Positions 29,622-40,573 of a DNA stretch of 64,000 bases are shown here, one piece after another. Each line of letters opens with the position of its first letter. Position 1 is the stretch's first letter. The notes under the pieces are model-generated. The model searched no databases and had not been told where the DNA came from. It was given only the letters and a program-made list of their open reading frames with translations. The DNA is taken from the NCBI GenBank assembly GCA_027577595.1, contig JANBRJ010000010.1, positions 220,109-284,108 on the forward strand. The letters run 5' to 3'. Origin of the DNA: Coemansia sp. RSA 487. Its lineage: Eukaryota > Kickxellomycota > Kickxellomycetes > Kickxellales > Kickxellaceae. Made by a program: the position numbers and the translations under genes.

Positions 29622-32600
29622 CTATAGTTTCAGACTTAACCGCCCCGCCAGCCATGCAAACAGCGACGAGATGATCAACGGCCTCGACTGCGCCAGCTCA
29701 GCGCCGGGCACCGCAAACCGCACACATACCGTGGCAGCGGGAAGGCACGCCAAATACTGTCCGTACTCGATCAGATTGGGGTCCCAGAAGAACTCGGCCA
29801 TTTGCTGGTCGATCTCGCGCTTCTCGAACGCTTGCACGAGCAAGGGGACCGCCGCATCGTACGCAACGTCCACCGCGCACTGGTGCAGCGCAGCAGCCGC
29901 ACCGCTCAGCCCCATTCCAGCCAGCGACGCAACCATTGTGGGCACCCGTGTCTGGAACCACGGCTGGCTCACGCACTGCTCCAGTAGCGTTGGCGCAAAC
30001 CCATTGGTGTGCAATCCCAAGTACCCGATGAACATCGACATTGCTTGCGCCTCCATTGCCATGCTCGATGCAACCGACGAAAAGTACAGCCACACGCTCT
30101 CGCTCTTAGGCGCACTGTGCGCCGCTCGCTTCATCACCACATATGCAATATCCTGCATGTGCTTGGCATTCCGGCGGCCCTCTTCGCTCTTGCCTCCGAG
30201 GATATCATCGACAATAGTAAGCATCTTTTCCGTGACTGCGTCCCCTGCGGAGTCACCGCTGTTCCGCCGTTCCGGTGACTCGTGGCCGTTAGTCGCCTGT
30301 GGATCAGAGTCCCTATGCACATACATTATTTGTGTGACTAGGCGGCACAGCGCAGAGGGGCCGGACACTGGGCCCATGGTACTGTCGCGCAGCATCTCGG
30401 TGAACAAGGCGCCCAGCAATGTCAGGTATGTGGGGTCGCCCCACATGCGGAAAAAGCGCTCGATCTCGTTCTCCACTTGCGACCCAACCTGCGGCGAGCA
30501 CCCGATAACCGCACGCATGTTGAGCAGCGTGTTTGCTTTGGCGCCCAGCGGGATCTTTAGCAAAAGCACTGCAATGTCGGTCACGGTTTTGCGCACCTTG
30601 TCCAGCTGCTCCGCCGGAATCTCCACCGTGGTGTCTGGTTCGCAGAGAATGCGGGGCACGTCCACTTGGGCCGCCGTCAGCGTGTCGCGCACCACGATGA
30701 GGAGAGACGCGATTTGCAAAAGCGCTATGTGGATCTCGGGAAGCTGCTGGTACAGCTTTTGGTTGGTCGCAATGGTGCCCACCAGCCGGGTGAACGCCGT
30801 CTTCGAGTCGCGCCGCAAACACACTAGCACCAAGTGCTCGAGGAATTCGAACCGGATAGGCGTCTGCGCCGCCAAGATACTGTCAATCTCGCCTGCCATC
30901 GCATCGACCTCGATGCCACGGTTGAGCCGATCGAGCACGCTTGCAAGCTTTGCATGGACATCAAGCTGGGCCGCAAGTGATGCCCGGAGCGCCTTGTCCT
31001 TTTCTACGTTCTGTGCCATAACGGGTCCCTGCTGCTGTGTCTCTGCCTCGGTTGCTATGAGCCCGTCCAGCGCCGCCTTTCCTTGCATGAACCACTTTTG
31101 CGCGCCCGCAAAGTCCTCGCGCTCGAGAAGCCGCAACCCTGATAGGTAGCAGTACGAGACACGCACCATGGCCAAGGATGGCTTGCTTGTGTCCAGATAC
31201 ATCGTTTCGCTTGCGCACAGCTGATCCTCAGCCACTGTCTTCCGGTCGCTGCTGTCGTATATTTCTGAAGCGTTGTCGATGCTATCCGATGCGCTGTCGC
31301 CGGTGGGCTGTCTACCAACAAGCAAAAGGACAAGGTTCCGTGCCCTGTTCTCCAAAACTCTAGCCTGGTCCGCTGGCACGTTTCTCTCGGAAATCCACTC
31401 TGACCCACACTGCTCTAGCATCTCCTTGGTATGGCCACTTGTGTCCGCTGGTATTTGTGCGACATGGTCCAACACGAGCGGATGCACGCAAGCGAGCCAC
31501 GCAAATCCATCGCCAGTACACGCAAGCGCCTCGACCAGGCACTGCTTCAGCGCATCATCGTGTTTGCCCTCCGTCATAAGAGAAACCACAGGCGACCAAG
31601 TCGCGTGGAACGGGGGCGGCGAAATGCTCATGGTGCCAAACTCGCCAACCGGCGTACCCGTGCCTTCGTTCGCTTTCCGGCCCTCCGACTCGCCTGCTGG
31701 TCCAATGATAGCCATGCATGCATCAACATACTCGTCGATGCTGGTCCTGATTCTTCCGGCTGTTAGCGCAAACCGGTCTGGACGGCACCGTGCGGGATCG
31801 ATAGCCTGGCACTCGCGGAACATGCCCAAAGCCGAGCTGAACCGCTGCTGCGCCAAGTACACGCGAGCCAGATCGTACGCCACGCGGAATCGCATATCCC
31901 TAGCCTGCGTGTTTTCGGTGTCCAACGAATCGATGTGTGCTTTCAGTTTGTCGCAGTTGACGTCGATCCCCGTGCCCCGCGGCACATCTAGCGCAAGCCC
32001 CACCTCTTCCTCACGGTACGCCGAGCGCACAGTCCACCGCCGGTACTGGGATCGGTGATCCTCCCCAGCGACACTATCGCTGGTGTTTTCGAGCAAATAG
32101 AGATAGTAGATGAACCGCACTGTTGCATGGATAGAGGCTTCGATGTCTTCGACCGTGAATCCGACCAGCAACGTCAGCTTTTTGGCCACCGATAAAAGAC
32201 GTTTCTGTTTGGCGCTCAGTTCTGGCAGCTCGTTGGCTCTGAGCACTGCAGCCAGCGACTCGGTGGGCAATCCTGTATCTGGCGCCATTGTAAATCTTTC
32301 GCACTGACCCACGCGGCTGATCGAGCTCAAAGAAGCAGCAGCAGCTTCACTATTGTTGGTAATTTCTGTCGAGGGTAGTCGGGGCGTCGAGGGCGGCGTT
32401 GGCCCCGTGTACTTGGTTCCGCGTGAGCCCTGGATGTCCGCTAGTGACGGGTACGCGCTGATGATGTATTCCCGGAAATGCCCCGTCCCAAACAGCCCGC
32501 CGAGGATCTTGACCCCAGCAGCGTGCCGCTCCTTTGGTACTTGTGCCCAACGCTGCATGGTGCTTTGCAGGTCAAAGTCCCGCTGCAGTGTATCTGGATG

Positions 32601-32636
32601 CAGGTAGTACGTGAACCAGTCGACGTCGGTGCTCAT
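29622..32636 (-). CDS. Integrator complex subunit 8-like protein
   Basis: This 1004-residue helical-repeat protein most resembles INTS8. Matching landmarks are the start VDWFTYYLHPDTLQRDFD (INTS8 opens with a similar WFEFLL...LLEKHL segment), the TPR-like block FRVAYDLARVYLAQQRFSSA near residue 245, the long helical middle, and the end FFWDPNLIEYGQYLACL followed by a hydrophobic/basic tail, where INTS8 has an equivalent W-D-x2-x-LEY segment. In animals INTS8 helps bind PP2A to the Integrator, which attenuates RNA polymerase II and processes snRNAs. Integrator is missing from yeasts but parts persist in early fungi. A Pro/Ser-rich insert (about 85-115) and another around residues 330-350 are likely disordered. 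The identification is by pattern memory and is moderate. Confidence 0.55.
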   Translation of the reverse strand: MSTDVDWFTYYLHPDTLQRDFDLQSTMQRWAQVPKERHAAGVKILGGLFGTGHFREYIISAYPSLADIQGSRGTKYTGPTPPSTPRLPSTEITNNSEAAAASLSSISRVGQCERFTMAPDTGLPTESLAAVLRANELPELSAKQKRLLSVAKKLTLLVGFTVEDIEASIHATVRFIYYLYLLENTSDSVAGEDHRSQYRRWTVRSAYREEEVGLALDVPRGTGIDVNCDKLKAHIDSLDTENTQARDMRFRVAYDLARVYLAQQRFSSALGMFRECQAIDPARCRPDRFALTAGRIRTSIDEYVDACMAIIGPAGESEGRKANEGTGTPVGEFGTMSISPPPFHATWSPVVSLMTEGKHDDALKQCLVEALACTGDGFAWLACVHPLVLDHVAQIPADTSGHTKEMLEQCGSEWISERNVPADQARVLENRARNLVLLLVGRQPTGDSASDSIDNASEIYDSSDRKTVAEDQLCASETMYLDTSKPSLAMVRVSYCYLSGLRLLEREDFAGAQKWFMQGKAALDGLIATEAETQQQGPVMAQNVEKDKALRASLAAQLDVHAKLASVLDRLNRGIEVDAMAGEIDSILAAQTPIRFEFLEHLVLVCLRRDSKTAFTRLVGTIATNQKLYQQLPEIHIALLQIASLLIVVRDTLTAAQVDVPRILCEPDTTVEIPAEQLDKVRKTVTDIAVLLLKIPLGAKANTLLNMRAVIGCSPQVGSQVENEIERFFRMWGDPTYLTLLGALFTEMLRDSTMGPVSGPSALCRLVTQIMYVHRDSDPQATNGHESPERRNSGDSAGDAVTEKMLTIVDDILGGKSEEGRRNAKHMQDIAYVVMKRAAHSAPKSESVWLYFSSVASSMAMEAQAMSMFIGYLGLHTNGFAPTLLEQCVSQPWFQTRVPTMVASLAGMGLSGAAAALHQCAVDVAYDAAVPLLVQAFEKREIDQQMAEFFWDPNLIEYGQYLACLPAATVCVRFAVPGAELAQSRPLIISSLFAWLAGRLSLKL

Positions 32637-32933
32637 TTGCTATACAGTGTTCGAAATGCAATGTGAAATAAAGAATGAATTTGGTTGATTGACAATAAAT
32701 GTATGTATCTATGTATAACATGAAAAAGAATGCAAATGACAAATCGATTTTTTTTTTCAAAACAGCGCTCTTAAATGAGCAAAGCCTTTAATGAGGAGGG
32801 GAGCTTGATTTTGAGGATTGGCAGATCACTTGAAAAGCATATCATATGTAACTGCAGTGGGCAATATGTTTTGATAGATCAGTTTGCGATCTCAGTATAT
32901 TTGTAGGGTATAAATAGGGCGAGGGCTGGGCCC

Positions 32934-33848
32934 ATGTGGTTGCTCCTTGTTGAAGTCAAGCGCGAAAAGGTGAGTTCCAAGGATGGTGTTCTAAGAGGAC
33001 AGCTGATATGGAACTTCATTGACATGGCCAGGGACCAGCCGCGGCGATTCATGCTGGGGCTATCTGTTTCCGGCCAAGGCGACCTGCACGCGTATCTGTG
33101 CACGCCAAGCAAGCTCTACTACACCCAGGTCGGCAGCATTCCCGTCCCTAGCACCAACATGACCTTCAACCCGGACCAAATGCAGGCGGTAAAGTTCCTC
33201 ACGCTTCTTTACCGGCAGCTCCCCGCCGACCATGGATTCTTGGTGCGCCTTCCTTTTGGGGCTCGAGCCCCCTTCAAGCTGTCGGATATCCCAGGCCGTG
33301 ACTTGGACGGGTCCAGCACTAGTCTTAGCGATGCAACGATTACATTATCAAGTAACGATGCGTCTGGCTGAAGGCGCCACGACATAATTGGGCCGCGATC
33401 GTGGATGTACAGCGTTGACGTCGGCTTCGCCGAGGGTGGCCCTCTTGCGAAGCGCATTTTCAAATTCCATTGGCACTCCGCAGGAAAGTCAGAAGCCCGA
33501 GTGCACAAGAAAGTCAGACAACTGCGCGTTCCCTATGTGCCCAACCTTCTCCACTCAGCTCCTGTTAACGGCGACCACAGCAAGGACGTTATCGGCAAGG
33601 CGCTGCTCATTGAATGTGCTGGCGATAACGTCTCCTCTCTGTTTGAAACACCGCCCAGCATACCTGCCTTCAAGATAGTTGACATCTTTGCTGGGTACGT
33701 CCACACTCTGTTTGTAGTGGCTAAAGCTGAGGTTCCTTCGACACCGATTTTTCGCCCTTTTTATATCCTCCAAACATGCCGATTTTTAAAATATGATACA
33801 TCAAATAGTATTGCATTTAATACATGGCACCATATCGCAAAAAGTTGA
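32934..33848 (+). pseudogene. FunK1-type fungal kinase fragment with an in-frame TGA
   Basis: One frame runs from ATG 32934 to a stop at 33846-33848, interrupted only by TGA at 33369-33371. The first part matches the start of FunK1 proteins (LLLVEVKREK, then RRFMLGLSVSGQGDLHAYLC); the second continues the same family with IIGPRSWMYSVDVGFAEGG, VRQLRVPYVPNLLHS and LLIECAGDNVSSLFETPPS. The sequence breaks off after IVDIFAGYVHTLFVVAKAE, just before where the HRD catalytic loop should be, so the kinase core is missing. The 5' end is also cut, since the family normally has an N-terminal domain before the VEVK strand. A TATA-like TATAAATA sits at 32909-32916. I judge this a truncated, disabled copy; readthrough is possible but would not restore activity. 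Confidence 0.72.
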
Positions 33849-33997
33849 GAAATCAAAGTCTTGATGGACCCACATTCGTCGTTGTTCTCTGTTTAAGTTA
33901 GATTTACCAAAGGAATGGAATGGATCAAAAGGAAATTTATAAATAATACACGGATTAAGGAGACAATAGTAGAGGGAGAAAGGAAGAACTCGGCTAT

Positions 33998-35485
33998 TTA
34001 GACAGATAGCTCATCGGCTGATACTTCGTCGCCACAGTCTGCAGCGGGAGCAGCGTTGGAAACACCATTGGTCGCACCAGCAGCATTACTTGCGGTGCCA
34101 AACATGCCCTTTGTCAGATACGGCGCCCACATGAGCTTGGTCGGGTCTATGCGACGTGGGTTCTTCTGTTTTGCCTTGCATACATAGTCGCTTATCTTGT
34201 CTATGTCGACAACAATCGAGTATCCCATAGAGCTGTTGTTCGGCCGCTGCAACATACCATCGGTCTGCAGAGTGCTGATGATGTCATCGACTGTCATACC
34301 GGTCTTCCTGCTGAGTTCATCCGTCGAGACCGCTGGGCTGGTGCCATCTGCATGCATGGCCAGCAGGATCTCATAGATGGCTCGGCGCCAGTAGCTACGG
34401 TAGCTGAGCAGACCGAAGTCCGAGAGGGGCTTTTCGGGCGATCCGGGGACGCCTTCTTTTTTGGACAAAAGGTAGCTGAACTCGATTAGCAGCTTGCCGT
34501 ATCCCTCGCGTTGTTTGGACGGCAGAATCATAATGCATGACAGATTGTACCCTTGGCCGGATCGTTTTTCTTTCGAGTAGTAGCCCGCAAAGTGGTAGCC
34601 CGCAGAGTCGTACTCGCATAGAATGTAAAAGAGAAACGGCTCCACATCGTAGTACAAGGTCTTGGTGTCCAGAAACATTTTGCCCATGAGGCACAGGTTC
34701 TGGCAGTATATTTTGTTTTTGCGCCCATCGACCTCGAAGATGGAGATGTTGCCGTCGCGATAGATCTCGTCACCTGGCGGATGACGTAGGACACACTTCA
34801 TGCAGTGCCGGCGATATGTGTATTCACTCTTCATGTACTTTAGGCAGAACTCGCAGATGTATAGCAGCGGGTGGCGACTGTACTCGTCTGGGTACGGCGA
34901 GCTGTACCAAGAGTCGATCTCGTACGCACCGATGCGGATCTTCTTGACCTGGTAGCCAACACCCGAGACCACAGCGCCCGGCGTGCTTGGCGTGCTTGGG
35001 TCCAGCTGGCTCTGCGGGATGCCAGTGGCTTGCGAGTCGGCAATGGATGCCTCGGCACGAACGGCTTCGAAGGCAAGCCGATCGTCAGCCGTAGGCACAA
35101 ACCGCTCTGTGTTGGCTTCATGTGCGTCAAGCCTATTGGAGAAGAACACGCACGCATCGGGATCCAGTGGTTTGACAACGTTCTTTCGCTTCGTGTATGT
35201 GCGTCGCCGCTTGGTTGCTGGCTGGTCGTCGTCGCCTGTCGCTTTATCTCCTGCGGTTCCGCCGTGCTGCTCCCGCTCGTGGTCCTTGGTCCCACCATGC
35301 ACCTTGCGTGCCGACTTTGGCGCCTTGCTTTTTGTCGGCGTTGCTTCGCTTAGGTGCTTTGGCGGCCGGCCGAGCCTGCGCACCAAGCTTGTACTGGCCC
35401 GCCGGCCCCGTGCGCTCTGGTTTCCCTTTCCCGGCGTCCGGACTGGCGTTGTGGCTGCTCCGCGCGCTGTCTCTGCCTTGGTCAT
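33998..35485 (-). CDS. MYST-family histone acetyltransferase, Sas3/Mst2 (KAT6) type
   Basis: This 495-residue acetyltransferase has a basic disordered N-terminus (1-170), then the MYST domain: GAYEIDSWYSSPYPDEY, the C2HC zinc finger YICEFCLKYMKSEYTYRRHC, the strand DVEPFLFYILCEYD, the acetyl-CoA loop QREGYGK with the catalytic-cysteine strand SCIMILP, and the catalytic glutamate in SPEKPLSD. The EIYRDGNISIFEVDG and YNLSCIMILP wording fits the KAT6/Sas3/Mst2 branch, which acetylates H3K14/H3K23 within NuA3-like complexes, better than Esa1/KAT5, and no chromodomain precedes it. A Gly/Ala/Asn-rich tail ends the protein. No introns. Substrate is inferred from family only. Confidence 0.9.
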   Translation of the reverse strand: MTKAETARGAATTPVRTPGKGNQSARGRRASTSLVRRLGRPPKHLSEATPTKSKAPKSARKVHGGTKDHEREQHGGTAGDKATGDDDQPATKRRRTYTKRKNVVKPLDPDACVFFSNRLDAHEANTERFVPTADDRLAFEAVRAEASIADSQATGIPQSQLDPSTPSTPGAVVSGVGYQVKKIRIGAYEIDSWYSSPYPDEYSRHPLLYICEFCLKYMKSEYTYRRHCMKCVLRHPPGDEIYRDGNISIFEVDGRKNKIYCQNLCLMGKMFLDTKTLYYDVEPFLFYILCEYDSAGYHFAGYYSKEKRSGQGYNLSCIMILPSKQREGYGKLLIEFSYLLSKKEGVPGSPEKPLSDFGLLSYRSYWRRAIYEILLAMHADGTSPAVSTDELSRKTGMTVDDIISTLQTDGMLQRPNNSSMGYSIVVDIDKISDYVCKAKQKNPRRIDPTKLMWAPYLTKGMFGTASNAAGATNGVSNAAPAADCGDEVSADELSV

Positions 35486-36208
35486 TTACAGGAGATAAGC
35501 GCTTTTTGTGCTTTTGGTCAAGGCTCTGGAAGCCTTCCTATTCTTCCTCTTCCCGGTGCCTGTTGCGGGTCTCCCTGTGATTGTTACGCGTGGTGGTTGG
35601 GCTTATGCTGCTTGTGAAAGAGACGGAGAGTTTTTCTTGCCCTTCAACACAAAGTAGACGCATTTACGCAAGAAGTAAGGAGAAAAGGTATAAAGACGTT
35701 CAGCAGAGTTTGTTTATCAGGACCTTTGAACTTTACGAAGCACAGCACGCGTTTACGCTCCCTTCTTTTTGGCTTTCTTTTTAGCGTGTACGCGTGTTGA
35801 TAATAACAATAGCAGACACAGAGAAAAGGAAATGAATGACGAGCATGGAAATGCTAAAAGCAAGGATAAGAAGGCAAAGCTTTCTTTGGAGTTTATTCAC
35901 ACAAAAAAACACAAGTCGCGCTGGAAGCTTGGGTTTCTTGGGTTAAGCAAAAAAAATCCTTTCCATGCTTTTTCATGCCCCATTTTCAAATCTCCCTCCT
36001 GTGCTCAAATATGATTGGACCATCCGGAGAAGCCAATCTTGCATGCGCTTATGATTCAGCTCATATTTACACAAATCTCGCCCACATCGCTCTCTTTGAT
36101 AAAGGTGCTCCTTTTAGAAAAATATAAAGCCCCAAGGCGTGTTCGGCCGGAAGAAACTCTCAAAGATACATGTATTCAAGCTAATATAAAGAAAAAAAAA
36201 CAGGAAAG
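35486..36208. other. Spacer between MYST gene and LSM3
   Basis: About 720 bases; short plus-strand frames (for example 35581-35784) have no recognisable features. It holds the upstream region of the MYST gene on one side and the 3' end of LSM3 on the other. Confidence 0.45.
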
Positions 36209-36511
36209 CTAAGACGAACGGGATGGAGGCGACACAAGTATGACGCCATCTCCGCGCACAAACAGCATAGGAACCTTGCGGTTAACCGTGTGTACCGACT
36301 GGTGCTGCGTATTCTCGTCGACATCGACAATCGTTGTGGTCTCCTCGACCTCTCCGAGCACCATGTTGAGATGCTGGTCATATGCATGTAGCCGGCCACG
36401 CAGCTCGCGGTCTCCACGCAGCTTCACGTAGATCCGCTCATCGAGGCTCAGTTTTACAAGATCAAGAGGCTCCTCGACCATTGTCAACGATGCGCCAGCC
36501 GTTTGTGCCAT
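36209..36511 (-). CDS. LSM3: Sm-like protein LSM3
   Basis: This 100-residue protein is a subunit of the Lsm1-7 (mRNA decapping) and Lsm2-8 (U6 snRNA) rings. The start [20 protein letters not shown] is the LSM3 hallmark, the Sm1 motif runs through [19 protein letters not shown], and the Sm2 motif reads [13 protein letters not shown]. Length matches the family. The uridine-binding His-Leu-Asn and the Arg-Gly-Asp of Sm2 are present. It shares a minus-strand run with TAF1, separated by about 210 bases. Confidence 0.95.
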   Translation of the reverse strand: MAQTAGASLTMVEEPLDLVKLSLDERIYVKLRGDRELRGRLHAYDQHLNMVLGEVEETTTIVDVDENTQHQSVHTVNRKVPMLFVRGDGVILVSPPSRSS

Positions 36512-36720
36512 GTTTGTAAACGCGTTTTAGTTTCTTGGTTGGTTACAATAAAGGTAAGTGCGAGACTAGCAGCTAAAATTAAACGCGAAATGAAAAAACG
36601 GCCGAAAAAAATCGTTACAAAAATCACAAATATCCCACACCAATTGCAAACAAAGCGGCAGAAATATGGGGCAGCAAGCGCAGCCCCAGTGTAATCATCC
36701 ATGGATCCAGGAGCTAGAAT

Positions 36721-39340
36721 CTAAACTGGATTAAACTCAAAGTAGCGCGGGCACTTTTTGTTCGTCTTCATATGTCCCAGCTTTCCACAATTGCCGCATC
36801 GGCGTATAGTGTCCTTCTTGGGCTTGTTTGGCTGAGGCAGCGAGAACGTCGTCATATGGCTCTTCTCGTCCACCTGCGTTTCGACATTGCGCCGATCGCG
36901 CGCACGTTTGAGCCGTGCAAGCTGCGCTTGTGTCTCGCCAACAAAATCAATCTTTGGCTCGCTGCTTGCAAACAGAGCCTCCTCATCGTCGTCTTCGTCT
37001 TCATATTGGCTATCTCGGCTGTGCGCAAGATTCTCGATGATCCGCCGCTGGCGCAGATATGCCTGGATGACGGCCAGATCCTTGACAACCTCTGTGCGCC
37101 ACATCAGCTCACCTGTGTACGGCGATTTGACAGCGCGCCGGATTATAAGGCCCTTCTTGTTCGGCTGGATAAAGTTTGCATGCACAGTAGTCATGGTCTG
37201 CTTCTGTGTCGGCTGCGATCCGCGCACCATCTTGTTGCTGACATCCATTGCGCTGCCTGGCACCATATGCGTTGGCTCGATTGCTGCTACGCCTTGCCCA
37301 GTCGCAGAGTCTCCAAACATATCGTTGATCTCGGGGACGATAATGTTTTCGTCGCTGCGCGCCTCCGACACATGCTTTCTTGGCGGCTCGACTAGCGTCA
37401 GCGATCTGAACTGCTTGTTCCAGATGCACGAGATCTCATCCTTGTATATCTGCTGCTGCTCGGCCACGTTGTAGCGATGCGCACTCTTGGGCCGAGCCTC
37501 GATCTCCGCCAGCTTCTCCTCGACGCTTTCGCCAGCACGCAAGAAAATGTCTTTCATGGACACGCGCACAAAGCTGAACCCTTCGCCAATTCCCGTCGGA
37601 TCGCCTTCGCCGTAGAGCTTGAGCATGGCCTTTCCCTGTGTGGCATTGAGAAAGTTGCGCGTAAGGTTCCATGTGGCCAGCAGCTCCTCAATGGACAGCT
37701 TCGAGTCGCCAGCGTCGTCACCGTCATCCTCGCCCTCGTCGCCAAGCTTCCCCGCGTCGTGCAGCTGCTGCTGGCAGACGCGCATGCTCTCGAACAGGCA
37801 AAGCATCTCGGGCGTCAACATTTTGCGCAAGTTCTCCTCGTCCGGGATAGGCATATTGTGCTTGGGTCGCCAGTACCCTGCGCCAAGTCCCTTGCGCTGG
37901 TATTCGCAAAACTCCTTCAGCCGCTGTCTGATTTGTAACTCGCTGTACTCGGGAAACAGCCGCGTGAGCTTGCCCATTTGCAAAAGATGGTACTGGTTTC
38001 GGTTCATCAGTCGGTACGCTGCCACCTGAAGCCGGTGCTTTATCGTCGTGGTGACCTTCCGCGAATGCGGCGCAGGTACCTCTTGAAGAGGGTACGTTTG
38101 CCCGACAATGTACTGGTACTTGAACCCGCGCACATACCACTTGCTTTCGCCCTTCGAAACGTGCTTCACCACAAGGTAGTCGGTCTTTTTGACCTTTTGC
38201 TGAAATAGTGGAGCTCGGAACATATTGTTGTACAGCGCAGGCACTACTTGGCCCGGCTCGATGTTGCCAAAGTTGAGGAAGGGCGAGATATCGGCCACGT
38301 CCAAGATGAATAGCTCGCCAAGATCAACCTTAGGAAACGCCAGGTCCTGGATATTGCGCTTGCGGTAGTAGTTGACAAACACGCTTCCCATGCCAACATT
38401 CGACATCACCGGCGGATACTCCTCGGCATACTCGATCAAAACGCAGTCGGCCGAGTCCTTGAGCGTGATATCTTTGGACGCCCATGGGTTCTCCATCGAG
38501 TGCTTCTGCTTCCTCTTCTTCGCCGTCCGCACCCGCGAGAACTTGATGGCTGTGTCCAAGGGCGCTTGCAAAAACGGCCTATGCAATGACCGAAGCTCAC
38601 TGCGCGTGTTTCGCATCTTAAAATACGGTGGCTGGAGCCGCAGCGATGGCAGCGAGTGTGCAATGATAAGCTGTCCAAAGGTCTGCCGCACCCTGTGCAC
38701 TTTGCCCTCTTGTAGGGCTTCGTAGAAATGGTCGTTTGACAAATTGAACCGATCAACACCTTCGAGCAGTCGCTGGCGCTCGGCTTCGCGCGCATGCGAC
38801 TCCTTTATGCTATTGGCGTCCTCAAACAGCATGTGCGTGTCGTTCATGTTGATCTGTAGCTGTGTGCATGGCTGGAACGGCGTGTCTGGGTCCCAGATTA
38901 TGTGCGACTCAAAGTCCTCCAGTAGTCCGTTCTTTGAGCGCGCCAGAATATTTAGTGCATCAGGCTTGGCATCGTCTTCCATCTGCTCCTTGTCAAAGTC
39001 ACTTGGCTTTGGAGCCCCTCCCTGCGTCTGCACATCGCTGTCTTCCCAAACGACCTGCCCCTCCCAGTCCTCGATGTCTAGCGGGTACGGCATTCTCTGG
39101 AACAGCTCAGACGACGGTGCCATGTGTTTCTTGGGACCCGTAGTTTGCGACGTTGCTGCACCAGTGTTTGCATCAATGGTGATGTACAGATCAGACTTGC
39201 TATCTGCAGCCATCGACAACGAAAGAAACTCCTTCAAATAGCGCTCGTGCTTTGGAATCTGCTGTGTGCCTGAAAGCAGCTTACGTGTATCCAGCGCCGG
39301 CTGTGCAAGCGATAACCGCTGCTGGCTGCTATGGAAGTCG

Positions 39341-39381
<41 letters not shown>

Positions 39382-40293
39382 GTACTCATCGTCATCTTCG
39401 TTCTCTGGCGGCCGGTTGCGTCGGGGCTTTCTTGCTTGCCGAACGATTTGGCAACCAAAGAAGTCTGTGAACTTTATAATTCCTGGTGGTATTTTCTTTG
39501 CCGCGCGAGGAACAACCGGGCGGCGGTGGTCGACGGCGCTTTCTAAAAGTTTGGTTGCTTTGTCTTCTACTTGTGCCTTTGGATCTGTTGATGCTGGGCC
39601 AAGCCCCACAAGCTCGTCGCCATAGTTGACGGCTGCATGTTTATCTGTACTAACACTTGGCTTTGCCGTCGAATCAAACAGGTCTTCCAAACTCTCCTCA
39701 TCGCTATCCATTGGCAAGTCGTGGTTATCAACGCTGGGCATTCCAGCCTCATCAGCAGCCATGACCGCTAGCACTGGTTCACCTGGTTCTGCTGATGCTG
39801 TGAAAAGACCTGAAACGCCGCCTTTTTGCTTATCGTCTTCATCCGAGTCGTAATCGTCGTCGACCTGGGCACGCACAATCGACGAACTGTACTTGAAGCT
39901 CGATGTGGAAGCCAGCTCCTCCTCTGGCTGGTTCCATTTCACAGGAACCGCAGCATCGTCAGCCAGCTCGTTAAAGTCGGAAAAATCTATGGCGTCTTTT
40001 GCAGGCCGTATTGCCGACGATGCATTGACTGGTGTTTCTGTGCCTTCCGTCTTTGCTCCATCGTACTCGTAGTTATCGTCGTCAGAATCATGCTCCTCGG
40101 ATCCTCGTTTTCTCTTCTTTTGTTGATCGCTGCCGCTGGAGCTATCGTTGAACAAAGCAGAGCCGAGAACCCCAGACAAATAGTCGCCGGCATCTTCGCC
40201 ACCCAATGTATCTCTCAGCTCGTCATTGAGCTCGCTATCGGAGAGTTTGCCTTCCTTGTCGACATTTCCAAACAAAAAGCTGGTGAACGACAT
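36721..40293 (-). CDS. TAF1: TFIID subunit TAF1
   Basis: I place the start at ATG 40291-40293 (MSFTSFLFGNVDKEGKLSD), 41 codons inside a longer open frame whose upstream part is AT-rich and hydrophobic and lacks family similarity. The protein is 1190 residues. The acidic N-terminal third is TAND-like and includes a Gln run encoded near 39342-39381. The central DUF3591 domain, which contacts TAF7 and promoter DNA, covers about 590-1010 (for example YFKMRNTRSELRSLHRPFL and NMFRAPLFQQKVKKTDYLVV, WNLTRNFLNATQGKAML). The C-terminus has a C2HC zinc knuckle, CGNCGKLGHMKTNKKC. There is no bromodomain, as in yeast, where Bdf1 supplies it. TAF1 scaffolds TFIID in RNA polymerase II initiation. Confidence 0.95.
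39342..39381. repeat. CTGTTG hexanucleotide run encoding the TAF1 poly-Gln tract
   Basis: Alternating CTG/TTG units (CAA/CAG on the coding strand) give about 13 glutamines in TAF1. Mixed glutamine codons make it less prone to expand than a pure CAG run. Confidence 0.9.
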
Positions 40294-40573
40294 GGTAGCT
40301 TTTTGCTCTTTTTTTCTTGTACACCGTTTTCCGTCAGCGAGAAATGGATGTATAGAGCAAACCAGTATGTATAAAGCTAGGTTGTTTGATATGAACAGAT
40401 AAATAAGCAAGTACAAAATGTATAAAACGTGGAGGGTGATTCTTCATTGCTGTACAAAACTTTAAAAAAAATTGCATTTCCAGCCTAAACCACTATTACA
40501 TAACGCATCAATGGTATGGCATGTCACGTGTATTTTCAATGCAGAACAAGCTGGAGGAAGAGGGGGAAAAGCA

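Noticed and set aside
29671-31149. Open frame of 492 codons on the plus strand opposite the INTS8-like gene
   Set aside because: Ser/Cys/Arg-rich antisense product without domains; typical mirror of GC-rich coding DNA.
40294-40416. Upstream in-frame extension of TAF1 by 41 codons
   Set aside because: Hydrophobic, AT-rich and without similarity to TAF1; the ATG at 40291-40293 begins the acidic N-terminus expected of the family.
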